DNA from: Apostichopus japonicus
Lineage: Eukaryota; Echinodermata; Holothuroidea; Aspidochirotida; Stichopodidae
Direction: 5' to 3'
NCBI RefSeq assembly: GCF_037975245.1
Contig: NC_092566.1
Span: 14,822,501 to 14,886,500, forward strand
DNA length: 64,000 nt
Part shown: one piece after another, positions 35,821-49,867 of the stretch
Layout of the letters: each line of letters opens with the position of its first letter
Numbering within the stretch: the first letter of the stretch is position 1
Notes under the pieces: model-generated
The model's input: the letters and a program-made list of their open reading frames with translations, nothing else
What the model was told of the DNA's origin: nothing
The model's database searches: none
Position numbers and translations under genes: made by a program

Positions 35821-38307
35821 GAGATCAGCTGATGTTGTCTATCTTGAGATGTATAGTGAATGAAAATTGCATTACACATACATAAACACATGCTAAAGAT
35901 GCTCTTGACTGAAAGGGTCATCTGCCTGTCAAAGGCAAGTGACCAAAATGAGACAGAATGGAAGTACAAAGTGACATTAAGCCTTCGTCAATTTGTGCCA
36001 TTATTCCATTGAAAACAAATGAAAAACCCAAAACGGAGGTAAGATTTGCGAGACAATAAAAAGAGAAACAAAGTTTAGTTTTGTTAAAATCAAACTCAAC
36101 ATTAGTTTATTTGGTGTTGACAATTTAACAATATAAGTAATACTTCACACATACTGTATGCCAGAAATGAAAACCACTGGTAATACAAAGTATAAATATT
36201 GCACTAATTTCATCTTCTTCATAGGTTCAAGCTTTCTTAGAGCAACCACAAAAAACCATCTCAAAATCACTGTTACACAAATTAAATGGATATTACGATA
36301 GCAGATGATGAAACAATTATGCTAATAATATCATAATTAGAGAAAAAATATTCCACACTATGAGTTGAAAGCCATAATATCAATATCTTGTTGAATGTAA
36401 ACCTATTCTGAGTGGATACCGCCCTCTATTCTTCCAGGGAATGGATCACAGTGGGTGGTCTGTGATGTCATTACTGCAAATGTTCTTCAAAAGCTTTACT
36501 CTCCTTTTATAGTCATCACATTGATTGAAATGTGATACATTTAGAATGTTCTCTGTATCTATTTTTTATTATTCATTAAAAGCATTTTTGTAGCAATCTC
36601 ATTTTGTTCTATGATAGGAAATAGTGAAAAACATTTCCCACTGCATTACTGTGAGATGATCATTCACACTTCTGTTGCCAGATGCAAAATCACAAAATAC
36701 TACAAAATTTGAAGTATGTTTGCAATACAAAATGCTATAAGGATCTGGTCTTGACTTATAGATGCAGAAAAAATTTCCTGCCTTTCTGATGATTAATCAA
36801 TCATCTTTAGCCACCACAATTCCCTCTGATACGCGAGAGCTTCTCCTAGTCCAAAGCAGGTGCTTCAAGAATCATTTTAGGCCCCAGAGACAATTATATT
36901 GCTAGTCTCCATCCCTTTAATATCTTCACATATCTTTAAGCTTATTATGAACATGACAAACAATATTATTGATCCCTTATTTCCCAAAGACCCTTTATTT
37001 ATCCCCAGGCCCTTCCCCATATAGGCATAGAATTTAACAATGTTAACTACTTGCTTAAAAACAGCCAGTGCATATAAAAATCTACTGGCTAAAATCAAAT
37101 TACCACTTGCATTTTCCTTGAAATTAATACAAAAGCAACATTAATATTGCACTGACAGAAAAATGCCAGGGTTTTTTATCTTTCCTTTTTCTACCGGTGA
37201 ATGGTGAAATCTAGTGGCATTTAGCCAGTAAGTACCCAGAAATTGAGACTACAAAGTGTTACGCTTAATTCTAAGGGTGAGTAGACCCATTTCCAGCTAC
37301 CTTTAAACCGAATTTTAGACATCCTTGTTCACATTTCAAATCACAAAAAGAACTTTTCTTCAACATTCCACAGATCCGAACCAAAGTAGTAAATTATAAA
37401 ATAATGACCTCGAAGAGGTATTGCTAATGCTGACAGCAAAATTAAAAATCCATTTCATCCACAAACCACCGGTTTTCTAAACATAATGCTGGGGGATATC
37501 ATGAAGCACACATAGGTTTATAACACTCTGTAAATGTTCTTATTAATCATTATATTTCTTCGTCTTAACCTATATTTGCATTTTGACCAATTTTACATAT
37601 ATGTACTACATGTAGTAGGCAAAAGTGTATTAATAAATTCTCCTAAAGTTAATCACAGTTTGGTCGCAAATGTGACTTCAGTATGTTAAATAGGCCCAAA
37701 CGTGATTAAAATATGGTCATACCATAACTCTAGGGTAGATTTTACTACACTTGTGACATCTACAGATACTCTTTGCATAGTAAACGGACACTGTTGAACA
37801 TGGCAGTTAAACAATTCTGTTGGAACTCAAACAATGGGTGGAAATATACATTCTCTATATTCCACAGACTGACAACTCTAAGAGTTTAGGGATGTGATAG
37901 GCATGTCCACAGTTTTACAACTTTACACTCTGTAGCAACACCAGTCTATGTCCACAAGATATTAGGGGACATTAACACCATCAGCAACTTTTTGACCCAA
38001 TCAAAAGCACAAGAAAGGTAATAATAGTTTGCTATATATTTTGTAAACAATGTTTCAAAACCGCCACATATCTCTGTCGTATAATAAGTTTAATCCTAAC
38101 ATAAGAGATGATACCAACCAATGAGAATTTGTTTTCCTATTTAAATCTCTTCTTTTATAATACCCAGAAACTCCCAGCATTCTTCAAGGAGCATCAGTGC
38201 GTGTAAACTATGCTCTCTACACATGGTTGGAATTCAAGGTGAAAAACCGGAGGGTAATAAAGATTAAATCGGTAACCCGTCAAAAGTTGTCTAGAACGGC
38301 TCTACGA
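35821..38307 (-). other. TXNDC15 downstream region, probable 3' UTR in part
   Basis: This AT-rich stretch follows the TXNDC15 stop on the minus strand. Complements of AATAAA occur near 36112 and 36990. I see no other gene. The real poly(A) site cannot be set from sequence alone. Confidence 0.4.
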
Positions 38308-41300
38308 TCAACCAAAGCCCCCGTCCTCGTTATCGTGTACCCCCACCTGTTCGTAAAACTCGCCCGTCCTCCAGACCTGTCTCGCGTAGTCCATGTACTC
38401 TCTCACCCGCTGCAGAATGGAATCTCCCAGCCTCTGTTTGACGATGTAGATCGTGAAGAGGATGACGAAGACGTTGGAGAACAGCAATAGATAGTCGGGT
38501 TGTGTCACCAAGGTGGTCGTTAACGGCCCCTCCAAGTCCACTGTGGAGACTTCAATCTCCGCTTTGGGTTCTAGACCTGTAAAAAAATGCAAAAATTATG
38601 AAAAGGGTTGGAGAAAATATAATCTAAGACCAACAGCAACTTCATTACCCCAGTTGAAATTGTGTTTTTCCTGTAATTTCATGACAACATTAAAAGTGCA
38701 ACAACCAGAAGTGAAAAGTCACATGTTCTATTTTTTATTTTTTTATTGATAGATTAGTAATTGATATTCAAGATTAATGTTATAGATATTATAGATTAAT
38801 AGATATATATTATAGATTAATATTGATAGATATACAGTATATTAACCTTGATAGATTAATATTGACACGGGTGGGTGTTTGGACAACCTTTAAGCAAAAA
38901 TACACAATATGAGAAATGGACATCCAACAAAAGATTCTCACATGCAGTACTACATAAGAAGAACTGGCATCAAGCAACATGGCACATACTTATGAGGTCT
39001 GTCATTATGCTGGGACAATTCCAAGTTACCAAGCCACCAACGGGACATAAAGGTTTGCCACAAGACCTATGCTAATACAGACTGTACGATGGTATTAAAA
39101 TTTGATGTTTTTTCAATCATTCAAAAAAAAAATTATTACATAAGAGACAAAATTTTGTAAGTTTTCCCAAAGCCTGTCTTTACTTAAGAAAGTAATATTT
39201 AAGCAAGTTCTTAGTTTTTAACATATATCATTTTCCACCATCACCATGGTTCAACTCATGAGCGCGACTGGCCCTTTGGCAGAAGTTGCTGTGTTGCAAT
39301 AAACGAAGCTAAAAGTATTTATATATATATACTCAAAGTCATTTTGTGCTGAAATATATCTCATACTGACAGAATTTTGAACTTTTCAAATTTATTTTAA
39401 AAATTGCATACAAAAATGGAATTTCTACACTTTGCCATCATAGACTCCAGTTAATACCTGAGATGAAAGAATCATAGAGTTTGTAAAATCCACCTTCAAA
39501 GTCTGATAATGTTTCTAATATAAAGTAAAACAACACCTTCGCACATATCCTTATGAAGTTTGTAATGCTTAATGCATTTTGAAGTTTGGGTAACAAACTG
39601 TTACAGATCAAATATGCATTTTGTGATTTAATTGTTGCTTCTGAGAAGCTGATTTGGAGGAGCAGTTTACACTTAATCTCTAATTTCACAGCAGTTTGAC
39701 TAAACATACAGTGTATCATCATTTAATGTTCTACAGACTCCTATGAATAACATTTGTCCTTATCACTCTAATAGGCATCAGAAATCATGCAAATAGCTGC
39801 ATCTCTCATCAAAATCCATCAAAGATTGCCACTTTACAAGTCTTTTCTCAATTCTAGTTTTATTTATGAAGAAACATTATCTAAATTGTGCACATCCATG
39901 ATGTAAAGGGAATGACAGCCGAATTGTCTGTTATGTTACTGTATTCCTTTGTTTTGACATCATCTACTCACCAACGGCAAGCTACACACTACGTTTGAAC
40001 TTCCTGACCCATGCTGACCTCAAATGACCTTTGACTATTACCAACAACAATCCCAAACCAGCTCTACCTAAGGGGAACCTGCATACCAAATATGTACCCC
40101 AGTTATCCTTCTGAAGTTAGAGAGTTTACGGCCCACACCCTCACACACAAGCCATCACCAACATAGAATCCATATGCCTTCGGAAAGGAATCAAAAGATT
40201 AATTGCACCGATCAATATGAAAATGGGTTTGTGTTGAGCTCTGCATGTACAGCCCTCTATAGTAAATTTAGTAATTAAATCTGTCTACATTGCTAAATGT
40301 TACACTCTACCTGTATTATTCCTTAGGAATGTCACCAAGTTTTCATACGATCTCTCTGTATAGTTGAATCTAAGTACTGGTTTACGTCGGTGAAAGAGCA
40401 GAATATCAGGGACAGCGACAATGCCGTATCTGGTGTACAACCTGAGGAAGGAAGGAAGGAAGGAAGTCAAAAACTTGATGAGTTCTGGTAAAACTTTATT
40501 GCTACAAGAACTTATTGTTACTAAAGACAATGACTGTACCAACACATAACATGGTGGCAGAAATATATTAGTATTTTCAGCCTGCAAGGCGGTTATTTTA
40601 CAACCCCAGCAGGTACACGTGGGAGAAGCCGAAGGGCTGGTTACTTACACTCCACGAAGGGTGGCTAGCCAATTTACGATCTTATCCCATTTTCGATTTT
40701 TTTTTTCAATTTTGGAAGACCATTTTAAGACGGGACAACCATGAATTTCTCATGCATTAAAAACCCACCTTACTTGGGCTCGACAGGGAATGACTACTGG
40801 TTGAATGGGAGGGGGGTGGGCATACACACCCCCACTCCCTCACACCCTGGATCCATGACTGCTATTTGTGGGCTAGTTATTTTTCAAAGGGCAACAGTGA
40901 GATAGCTAACTGTGAAATTTGTGCGATGTGCTCAATGAGGAACGATGAGAGAAATAGTTATCAAGGCTTAAAATTAATCACAGGGCACCAAAACTCAATT
41001 TCAAATGCCTAAGCTGGTCTCGTTATAAAAAAAAAAGAAGCTATCTGATATTGCTTTCAAGGTCAGAGCTCACAATTAAGTACCACTTCTACATTTTAAA
41101 GTTAGACATAATACATAGTAAGAGCACTGATGGCATGGAACCAGCCAACGGTACTATGATATCTTGTAACAATGACACAAGTCATATCTTGAGTGGCACA
41201 GTAGTATTTTTCTGTAAATTATATATGGAAGAGCTCTAACTGTAAAAGTCATCTGTGTGACCAGTTTCACTAATTAAATAAAGTAAAACATAAAAATACC

Positions 41301-42335
41301 TGAAGCACCACTGGCTTGATTATTTCATATTATTTAGACTTGATCAAGTCTTCAGCTTTTCTAGGTGAAGGTTAATATATTCCACCTGTTCTATCTCTCA
41401 AGAAATGAAATAAGATTTTCTGCCGCTGCTTGTGGAAGTTTTTTTTGTATTTATCTCATCACTATGTGAATGGTTGGGTTGTGTCTACTCTAACATCACT
41501 TGTGTTACAATCATTGGTGCAAATTTCTTTTTCAGCAGAAATAAAGCAAAATGCTGAAGATATCTTCATTTTCTTTTGTTATTGGATTTGATAGAAATCC
41601 TTCTCAGACCTTGGTTCGGTTTTCTTACCCACTAGACTGCGAGACATCCACCGCCATTATGTCTACGCCGGGAAAAGCTCGTCCAAGGGCATTGAAGTCG
41701 GGAGCCATTTCGACGGAGAAAGGACACTGCCTGGAAAAGAAGAGAACGACTGCGCAATGCTGTTTCGATGCCCCGTACTCGTCCGTCTCTGGTTCCTTCT
41801 CGAGTATCCTGAGACACTCGGAGGCATTGACCACGCTGACTCCCCCCGACGATGTCGATGACAGAGTGGCATTTTCCGAGACTGTTCGCAAAGAGCAAGG
41901 ATAAGGAAACTTACAAGTGGTATTCTGGACTTGCGTACCAATATCCGTATCTGAGACCTGCCAACTGCCGCTGGGTAACGATGCGTAACATGTATCGTCC
42001 ATCAAAACCTGTAATGCAACATCACGGTAGCTATAGAGGCAGTCGGATAACTTTTCCAGAGCCTGGTAGGCACGGGCCTGCAACTTCCTAATTTCTACCT
42101 GTTTGAGTATGTATTCTATGTCTGCCTCTTTTGGTGGGGAGGGCGTAGGGAACAACTCCAAAAATCTGGAATCCTCATCCCCGGAGACGTCTTCCGTTTC
42201 CAGTTGTACTACTTCGACTCCCCCGAAGCTTAACTCTCCTGTCTCGATGTCATCCTGAGAGGAGCAGGACACAATCGTCAGTATGAAAACTGAAGGCAGA
42301 ATGAGAAAACATAGGGCATCGTCTAATCGAAACAT
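38308..42335 (-). CDS. TXNDC15, thioredoxin domain-containing protein 15
   Basis: Three exons join in phase to give 368 residues: 42335-41629, 40441-40311 and 38576-38308. The donors are GG|GTAAGA and CAG|GTAGAG, and the acceptors are CTCAG|G and TACAG|GT. Residues 1-25 are a signal peptide. A thioredoxin fold follows, with CPFS at 204-207 in place of CxxC and a cis-Pro segment, IVAVPDILLF, around 247. A membrane segment lies at about 308-325 and a short tail of about 43 residues follows. Human TXNDC15 is similar in length (about 360), has the same SRQCPFS core and the same FN-T-R-E-L region, and is a Meckel-Gruber syndrome ciliopathy gene. As in human, the resolving Cys is replaced by Ser, so classical disulfide exchange is unlikely. 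N-glycosylation sequons are present (NTT, NAT, NAS, NYT). The gene is divergent from the elongase. Intron 2 holds a DR1-type repeat. Confidence 0.93.
40000..40135. repeat. TGACC-type repeat copy in TXNDC15 intron 2
   Basis: CTGACCTCAAATGACCTTTGAC, then ACCAACAACAAT and ATACCAAATATG, follow the unit of the 23690-24430 array. A near-DR1 word, TGACCTTTGACT, lies at 40025-40036. Confidence 0.6.
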
Positions 42336-45300
42336 GGGTATTGAGAGTTAAAAGCAAGAATCGCAAATGACTGCTCAATCAATTTTTGATGGGTCATAGA
42401 AAATTCTAACGATGAGTTTATATCCTACACATTTGTATAATTTGCCTATTAAACAAAACTGATACAATATTGTCACATGACATTCAGCCACAAAGTTCTG
42501 CCATGTCATTGCAAGCTGGAAATCATAGCCTGCCATACAACTGGGAATCATATCCCTCTTTAAAAAGTGCACAAAATGGTTTGGGGATAGGAGTGAGTGG
42601 CAGGATTTCCATTTATGCCCTCCCTCATTTACCTCCCTCCCTACCCCCCCCAACACCCCCAAACGATCTTGATTGGACAACACTCTATTGACTTGCTGGG
42701 GTCATACAGCTGGATGTATAAGTAGTCTCAGAAAGGGTACAGTACCAAGCCCTTTTGGTATCATACACCTAAATTAAGGTATCTTTGAAGAATATAAAAA
42801 CCATTGGAAATACACAGGACTCAAAAAATGTTATAAGACACCTAAAGCTGCTTGGTAAATTAACCTGTTAGTTAGTGGAAATAAGGGACATGAAACGTAG
42901 TCTAAGTAAGAAATATATATACAAACTTCTACTTTTCATGCTGTCAAATTGAGGTGAAAGCTCAAAAATTTGAGAAAAGTCAAATTTTTTATATAAAAAT
43001 GTGAACATTTCAATATTTTATCTAAATACTCACTTAAAAATAGAATAAACGCAAACATGACGTTTGAAATATAACTCCTCTATAAACGGTATATATACAA
43101 AAGGTATCAAATTTTAATATAATGTTTGATGCAGAGGTGTCAAGTACGTTGACTGACTTGGCTTGTTCGACTACTGCCTAGGCCTAAATTATATAAGGGA
43201 CAGGGTATCATGCTCTGTTATCACGCTTGCCCTATATGAGATGGATATCAAATGAAGCCTGTAACATAGTGTAGTGAGGCCACTAATATGACATCAAAAT
43301 TTGAGTACACATCCGCAGGCATTAGAAGACCAGATCAAGCCCGGGGAGATTTATATGACAGGATCCAATTTCATACAGGCCTTTTCTTCCTATTTCTTTG
43401 TTATGTATATTATGACAATGAGAATATGCTGTTATCTCATGGTAAACATTGACCCTGGTGTTGGGAACTTGGGACTGCAGCCTCTCTGGGTGTCTGACCC
43501 CCAACTTTTCCACCACACCTGGACCCATTGAAGGAGATGATATGACCAAATGGCAAGGACTGCTTGCCATAAACCATGTTTCAAAGCTTAGACTTTACAT
43601 TTTTCACAATGTTAATACTTAGTCTATAAGTACAACTTCAATAAAGCTAATATGAATGTGGGAAGAATCATATTAACTCTTATGAAATTTTTCGCCTACA
43701 GTACTTGTTTGCACAATTGTTCATGTGTATGCATAGTTACATTCCTATGTAGAAGTTAGTAAGTGCACATAGACCCATAAAGGTTTATAGATTTAAAAGT
43801 TTGTAACTGTAATATTCGGTAAATATCCGACAACGATTATCTAGTTTTGAACAAAGCATTTTATTAGAAATGCTGGACAGTGCGCAGCGATGTATTCGGC
43901 AAGCAGTCATGACAGATGTTGGACAAAGCACTGAATTGCCACACTACCATTTGGGTAACTTACGTTTTGGCATGTGTCTTGTGACTGGAAGTTCTCGCTA
44001 TGTGTATTTAGTCCTAGGCTATAGCGAACGAGTACACATTTCTTGATGAAGGGGAAGTCGCAAGTATTCGCACCACCAAAAACTCTTGTTGCAATACCCA
44101 TTTTGAGGTTTGGAGTCACCACTTTGGCTTTGATTAGTATAAAGTGCACTCAGGTTTTACGGGCTTGTTGCCACACTTTTATCGGTCAAGGGTAGGCCTA
44201 GGCTAGATCTATTACCGTTAGTGTGTCATACATTAATGTTGGGGGGCAGGCTATTGTCTGTGACCAATCCTTTTGACTTTTTATAACTTAATTGTTGCTT
44301 GAGATAATCGAGTATATTTCATTTATTCTGTATCCTAGCATTATAGTCCAATGAGACAGCTAGGACTACAATTTCCCTAACATAATAATAGTACGGCAGA
44401 CCAACGTACTTGACACCTCTTCTTTTGTCGTACGCTGCGGCGACGTAGTTATGCGCTGAATCGGATGTCGCAAAACTGGCTCCCGCAGAAAATTGTGTAG
44501 GACTAGGAGAAAGCTGTCGGTAGCATAGCTTATCCTAACTCTAAACCTAATTACATTACCCGTGACATATACAAATTGTTGTTATCGTTTATTTGAAGTT
44601 ACAATATTTTACCACTGCAGTAGATTATAAGTTTTCCTGAGTAAGTGAATTTCATCCTGATAAAATGATCCTTATCACATTCCAGGTGTTGAGGTCGCTG
44701 TAGTGAACTGTATAATTTTCATCAAGCCACACAGTGATGCAATTATTTAATTGCTGTAGCGCTTGCTGTCCATACTCTGCACCTTACAACCGTAAAATTA
44801 ATATTAATTAGGCAACAATGTTTAGCGTGTGAAATAAATTAAAATGTGAAAATTATAACTACTACATGTTGCATCGATGGGAAAAAGTACATTCTGAACC
44901 TTAGCAATAGTTTCTTTACTGGCATTATGGAAATATTTTGCTAAGAAGACTATTCTACTCAACCAGGTCAAATCAAAGTCATCAGACTCTCTTGTAGGAT
45001 ATGAATACGCAAAAGTTCAAATTAAGCCAATCATACGTCGATGGTACGATCTAGGCTCATTCATAAGATCACACCATGGTCGAACCACTCTTCCTAAAAA
45101 ACAATCCTTCTACATGTTTTAATGAGTTAGTGATTTACCTTCCTCTACTTTGTAATTTATTTTTAAGCACAAGGTAAGCTATGAATTCTATTTTACAGTA
45201 CTAAATTGGAACAAGTGGAAGGTAATACTTGTAAAGTAGATACCAAACCTCAAAACAGCTATATGCAAATATTATTACGTAATGAGACTCTTCACATGTG

Positions 45301-45464
45301 CTTTCTGCATATGTGTATGTTCAGTGCTGAATTTCAAAGCAGTTAGATTGACTGGGGTCTGCTAATACAGTAATAGGGAAGTGAACTTGCCGATTGAAGC
45401 TATCATACACTCATAGCAGCATACGGAGACACACCTATAACACAGTTTGATTTCATCTGTCTAG
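42336..45464. promoter_or_regulatory. Divergent intergenic region between TXNDC15 and the elongase
   Basis: The two genes point away from each other across this region, so both promoters should lie here. No coding exon is supported. No clear TATA box or CpG-dense island can be assigned. A C-rich tract lies at 42640-42660, TAGGCCTA words lie near 43180 and 44193, and a more GC-balanced segment lies at about 44380-44520. At its right end TTTCATCTGTCTAG (to 45464) is an acceptor 29 bp before the elongase ATG, so a 5' UTR exon probably lies upstream. Confidence 0.45.
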
Positions 45465-45493
45465 GAGCAGTAAAAATACACCTCAAAATCAAG

Positions 45494-46354
45494 ATGTCTG
45501 CTATGGACAGTATTAATCTTATTCGAGAATCACCGTTTTTGACGGTCAATTTCTCCACGGTGTTCGAGTTTGAGAAAGGATTCGATCATGAGGAATGGAT
45601 TATATGGTTTGAGAAGTACTGGATCGCTTCCATATTGCTTAGTGCTGTATACGTTCTTCTAGTATTTGCTGGACGAAAATGGATGGAAAACAAGCCTAAG
45701 TATGATCTTCGCAGAGCTCTTACCATATGGAGTGCTATTTTGGCAGTTTTTAGCTGGTGTGGAGCAATACGGCTCTGGACCGACTACATATTCTTTATGA
45801 ATAGGTTCAATTGGGATTTCAAGGCCAGCATGTGCGATCCGGTTTTTTACAGAGGGGTGATCGGTTACTGGTGTTGGCTCTTTGTTATAAGCAAGTTACC
45901 GGAACTAGGCGACACAATTTTCATAGTCCTGCGTAAACAGAAGCTTATATTCCTCCATTGGTATCACCACATAACGGTGTTCGTATATTCATGGTATAGC
46001 TACAGCGGTTATACCTCAACAGCTCGTTATTTTATCCTAATGAACTTTACCGTTCACGCATTTATGTACACTTATTACGCATTGAAAGCGTCCAGGGTGT
46101 GTCGTATGCCTAGCTGGGTCAGTATGTGTATTACAGGTCTTCAACTGGCGCAAATGTTTGTCGGATGCCTCGTCAACATTGAAGCTTACAATTACAAGAA
46201 AAAGGGAGAATTTTGTGCCATCGCAGAAGACAACTTACGGTTTTCATTTATAATGTATTTCAGCTACTTGGCCCTCTTTGGACATTTCTTCTACTCCAAT
46301 TACTTAGCAGGTAAAAAAGTGGAGCCGGTGCCCGAAGCAAAGAAGATTAAGTAG
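45494..46354 (+). CDS. ELOVL6-type very-long-chain fatty acid elongase (3-ketoacyl-CoA synthase)
   Basis: The 286-residue protein is a multi-pass ER elongase. It condenses malonyl-CoA with a long-chain acyl-CoA in fatty-acid elongation. Family signatures are KLPELGDTIFIVLRKQ (134-149), the catalytic histidine box HWYHH (155-159), MNFTVHAFMYTYY (183-195) and TGLQLAQM (214-221). Membrane segments fall near 43-60, 76-95, 121-134, 160-172, 210-228 and 250-270. The C-terminus KKIK fits a KKXX ER-retrieval signal. Phrases such as KQKLIFLHWYHHITV and YSWYSY point to the ELOVL3/6 branch, which prefers C12-C16 saturated substrates. The start ATG has A at -3. The usual family length is 265-300. The coding region has no intron, whereas vertebrate ELOVL6 is split. 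A splice acceptor in the 5' UTR argues against a simple processed retrocopy. Confidence 0.93.
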   Translation: MSAMDSINLIRESPFLTVNFSTVFEFEKGFDHEEWIIWFEKYWIASILLSAVYVLLVFAGRKWMENKPKYDLRRALTIWSAILAVFSWCGAIRLWTDYIFFMNRFNWDFKASMCDPVFYRGVIGYWCWLFVISKLPELGDTIFIVLRKQKLIFLHWYHHITVFVYSWYSYSGYTSTARYFILMNFTVHAFMYTYYALKASRVCRMPSWVSMCITGLQLAQMFVGCLVNIEAYNYKKKGEFCAIAEDNLRFSFIMYFSYLALFGHFFYSNYLAGKKVEPVPEAKKIK

Positions 46355-49300
46355 GCCTTAAATGAGATGAACTAACTCCTAACCCATCTAGCTTGGCTGA
46401 AATAGAAATTATAGAAAAGTTGGTCATAACTGTATTTGACAGCTTGTCGCATAGCATTTCGTGATCTATTCAGGATGTTATCAACATGAGGACATTTGAC
46501 AGTAAAAAACCAAACAGTACCCTCCTGCTACCTGGACAACCAACGGACAAGCACAGTTCCAGAGGAATGCTCCATGGATTGAAGACAGTCAATCGTGGTC
46601 AGGGGGAACCTTAATTGCCATCATGTTAAATACAATATCTGAATCCAATTTGTGTTAAGAACTATAGACGTACACTGAATCTTGTTTGCTTTTTGGTGTT
46701 TTTACCTTAATAATTAAGACAAAAGTGTATTAACAGCAGCTATCTCAGAGCTCAAATGCAGCAAGGTCATTCCGTTCATAAGTAATCCTTGTTTGGTTAT
46801 AAATTTTAATGTGATAAATCTCTCATTGATGTTACTGTCAAATTTATCGTCAAATTTTACTATCTTGTTGCCACAGTGTTACTTAAGAGTACCTCCATCT
46901 ATGAACTAGGGTATAGGCTGTGACGCCATCACGATACATGTGAAGGCTGAGCGTACCCTCTGCAATGATGTATCAGTGCTTAAAACACAATAAGAAATAT
47001 TTGTATGACTTGCCCAAGCTAAAAGAAACATGAAAAGGTGTCAGTTGGACATGATTCTAAAAAATATGTAAGTTTGATGCCTCCATTACTACATTTGGAT
47101 TTATACAAAAGGGATGATATTATATTCAAGCACATATGATCAATTATTATTGGATTTTGCACTATATAAGACTAACTATTATCATTATATTCATTTTTTT
47201 GGGTTCATTGATTTCACCAAATGAAAACTGACAATTGAATGGTGTTTTGTGTACAAACTTTTGCATTTGTCATGCATTTCTTTTTTCCTGCATACCATTT
47301 CACTATGTGATATGAACAGACCTATGTCCAGAAGTTCCCTGTAACAGAGCACATAAAATCCATTGGCCATCATTCCCAATTTAAAGTGCTCAAATTTGTT
47401 TCTTTTTAAATTTTTCTTAATTTTTTTTTTTTTTTTGCATTAATCATCATCAATTATTAAACTAACGAAGGACAGCAAATCTTCAATCTTTTTGATTAGT
47501 TCAATGCAAATATTTAGTGTTGAAACTAAGGTTTATATTATTATATAATATAAATATTATTTACATTGCATAATGCTCTGTCTGTATTGTTGCATTGAAT
47601 CAAATATTTATAGCGCTAATAGCTCATATGCTATATCATGTTTAGTGCAAAGCACTTAAAACCTAAATGTTTACAAGTTACAGTAAATGAGCAACTCTTG
47701 TGATACTTCAATACTTTATATCCTTTTTTGTTTTGTAATGCAGTATTTGTATGGTATTAATAATTATTAATATTGTTTTAAATAAGTTAACCTTAAGCAC
47801 CTGAATATAGTTTTGTGGTTGTGTGTGTAATAAGTCCGTAAGAGAGCGTATATATGTACACGCTCGTCATACTTTTTGTCTGTAATTGGTGTACGTACTA
47901 TTCATAAAATGAAAAGCTAAATTTCGTCAGTAATGTTGTAGAATGTACTTTATGTGTCACTTTATATACGTATCATGTTTGTATTGGAAATTTTGGCCTT
48001 CAGTTTTACAATTAGCAAGTATTTAGGCATATATGGATTTGTAGTCATTTTTGATATATATGTTTAATAATGTGAAATTGTGAATACTATTTGCACATTT
48101 TTTTTTGCTTTCCCGTTTCATTTGATCTAGCCGTAGAGCTTTCTTCATTTTCAAGTTTAAAACAAAAGTGGGATTCTCTGTTGATTACTGTACATGTATG
48201 GTGCTTTTCTGAGGTATATATGTCATTTAGTTGTGATTGTTCAGTGCTCGGCATCTCTTTTCGTTCAGTGGATATGAGGTGTGGGGGGGGGGAGGGAAGA
48301 TATTGTTGGAGGACACATATTTGTAACTATTTGGTTTCAAATACTTGTCTTTGTTATTTGCACCGCATGGGTACTTTAACGTTCACATTTCATACTGTGA
48401 AGTTCTTTGTGATCCATCAAGGACATTAGTAATTCTTACAGAAGTACTTTTCAAAAGTCATATTTTCTTTGTTCAAGGGAACAGTGTTTCTATCACCTTT
48501 CTTGATATAAATGACCAAAAAAACTAATTTTCTGACCAAAAACCAAAGTTTCTGTTTTAGAGCCATCTATGGTTGCAGAGCTGTACCATTTGCATGTGCA
48601 TGATTCTGTATTGCCAAACTTGGTTTTTAATTTTGACTAATATTGCTTGTGAATATCGTGTGGTATGCATGAATACGGTATGTACTGTACATGGTACAAG
48701 ACTATGTTTGCTGGCAATAATCATGAATATGTTTGCTCTGCTCTAAAGATAAAAGGTTGCATAAATCAGTTATTCAGACATATAGGCTATCCACTTGTGT
48801 ATTATTCCAACATTGGCTTATCAGATTTTTGAAAAAAATGTTCAGTTTGCTTTTAGAAAAATAATTCAAAATGTAAAACGTGATGATTTTATATGCTGCA
48901 GCTATTACATAATTTGTCTTCATGTAAGAATCAAAACACAGTGTTATTTCATACTTACATCTCAATTTTGTGACAATCTCATTAACTGATACTGTAATTT
49001 GTTTGTTTGGCCAGCTACTTGGACTGGTAGGGGGCATATCTGGAAAAAGAATGTCAATGTTTAAAAAAAAAATGGTAGTTTAAGAACTAGGGCTATGTGT
49101 CCCACGTGTACGGTATACTGTACATTAAGCGGTCAGCAGATGGGTACTGTAGTCGCACGATCCAGGGTCTTCCTTGAGCTTGACTGAGGCACAACCCACA
49201 CCCATCACAATCTATGCTCGGAAAAGCTTGGCGAGTAGCTTCAACAGTTATGGAGTTGTCTTAATACATTTACTTAAACGACCCCCGTCGTCAAGCTCAG

Positions 49301-49812
49301 AAAACTGAATAAATTTTCCGACATCTGGAAAGTTTCTTCGCGACCTACCGAAAAGTTTTCGCCACCCACCTTTTCTAGGTCGCGCCCCATAGTGGACCGC
49401 AACTGTATATATGCTGCTTTAAATGTGATTATATACTCAGTAACTAACAACCTCCTTTAAAATATTGTTAGCATGTTCTTGTCCTTGTCAGTCATGTACT
49501 GTATGTCAACGCTTTTGTACACATTTTAAAACTGGGTTATTAGCTCAGTTACCGTGCCAAAAATGCAACCATTGTTTACTAACATGCGGTTTCTTCATGT
49601 GGAAATACTCGGGTATTACCTCAGTTCGCTTATCGAAGCTCTACAAACAACACAAGCGGTTTTTTATCTCGGGTTCTTTTGTGTTAATCTAAGTTTGTTA
49701 AATCATTAATTATTCGTATGTTCTGTGATCTTTATCAAGTTGCTGTTGTAACATGTAGTTGAAAGTCATTTAGCACAAGCCGAGATTATAATGACGTAGT
49801 AAAAGGTGACTG

Positions 49813-49867
<55 letters not shown>

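Noticed and set aside
49146-49405. Possible Tc1/mariner-type MITE with TA flanks
   Set aside because: The ends share only a few bases (AGTCGC versus AGTTGC). The inverted repeat is too weak to call.
49465-49692. Cysteine-rich 75-codon frame upstream of the 50452 gene
   Set aside because: I considered it as a first exon, but no donor or acceptor joins it in phase and the cysteine pattern does not match.
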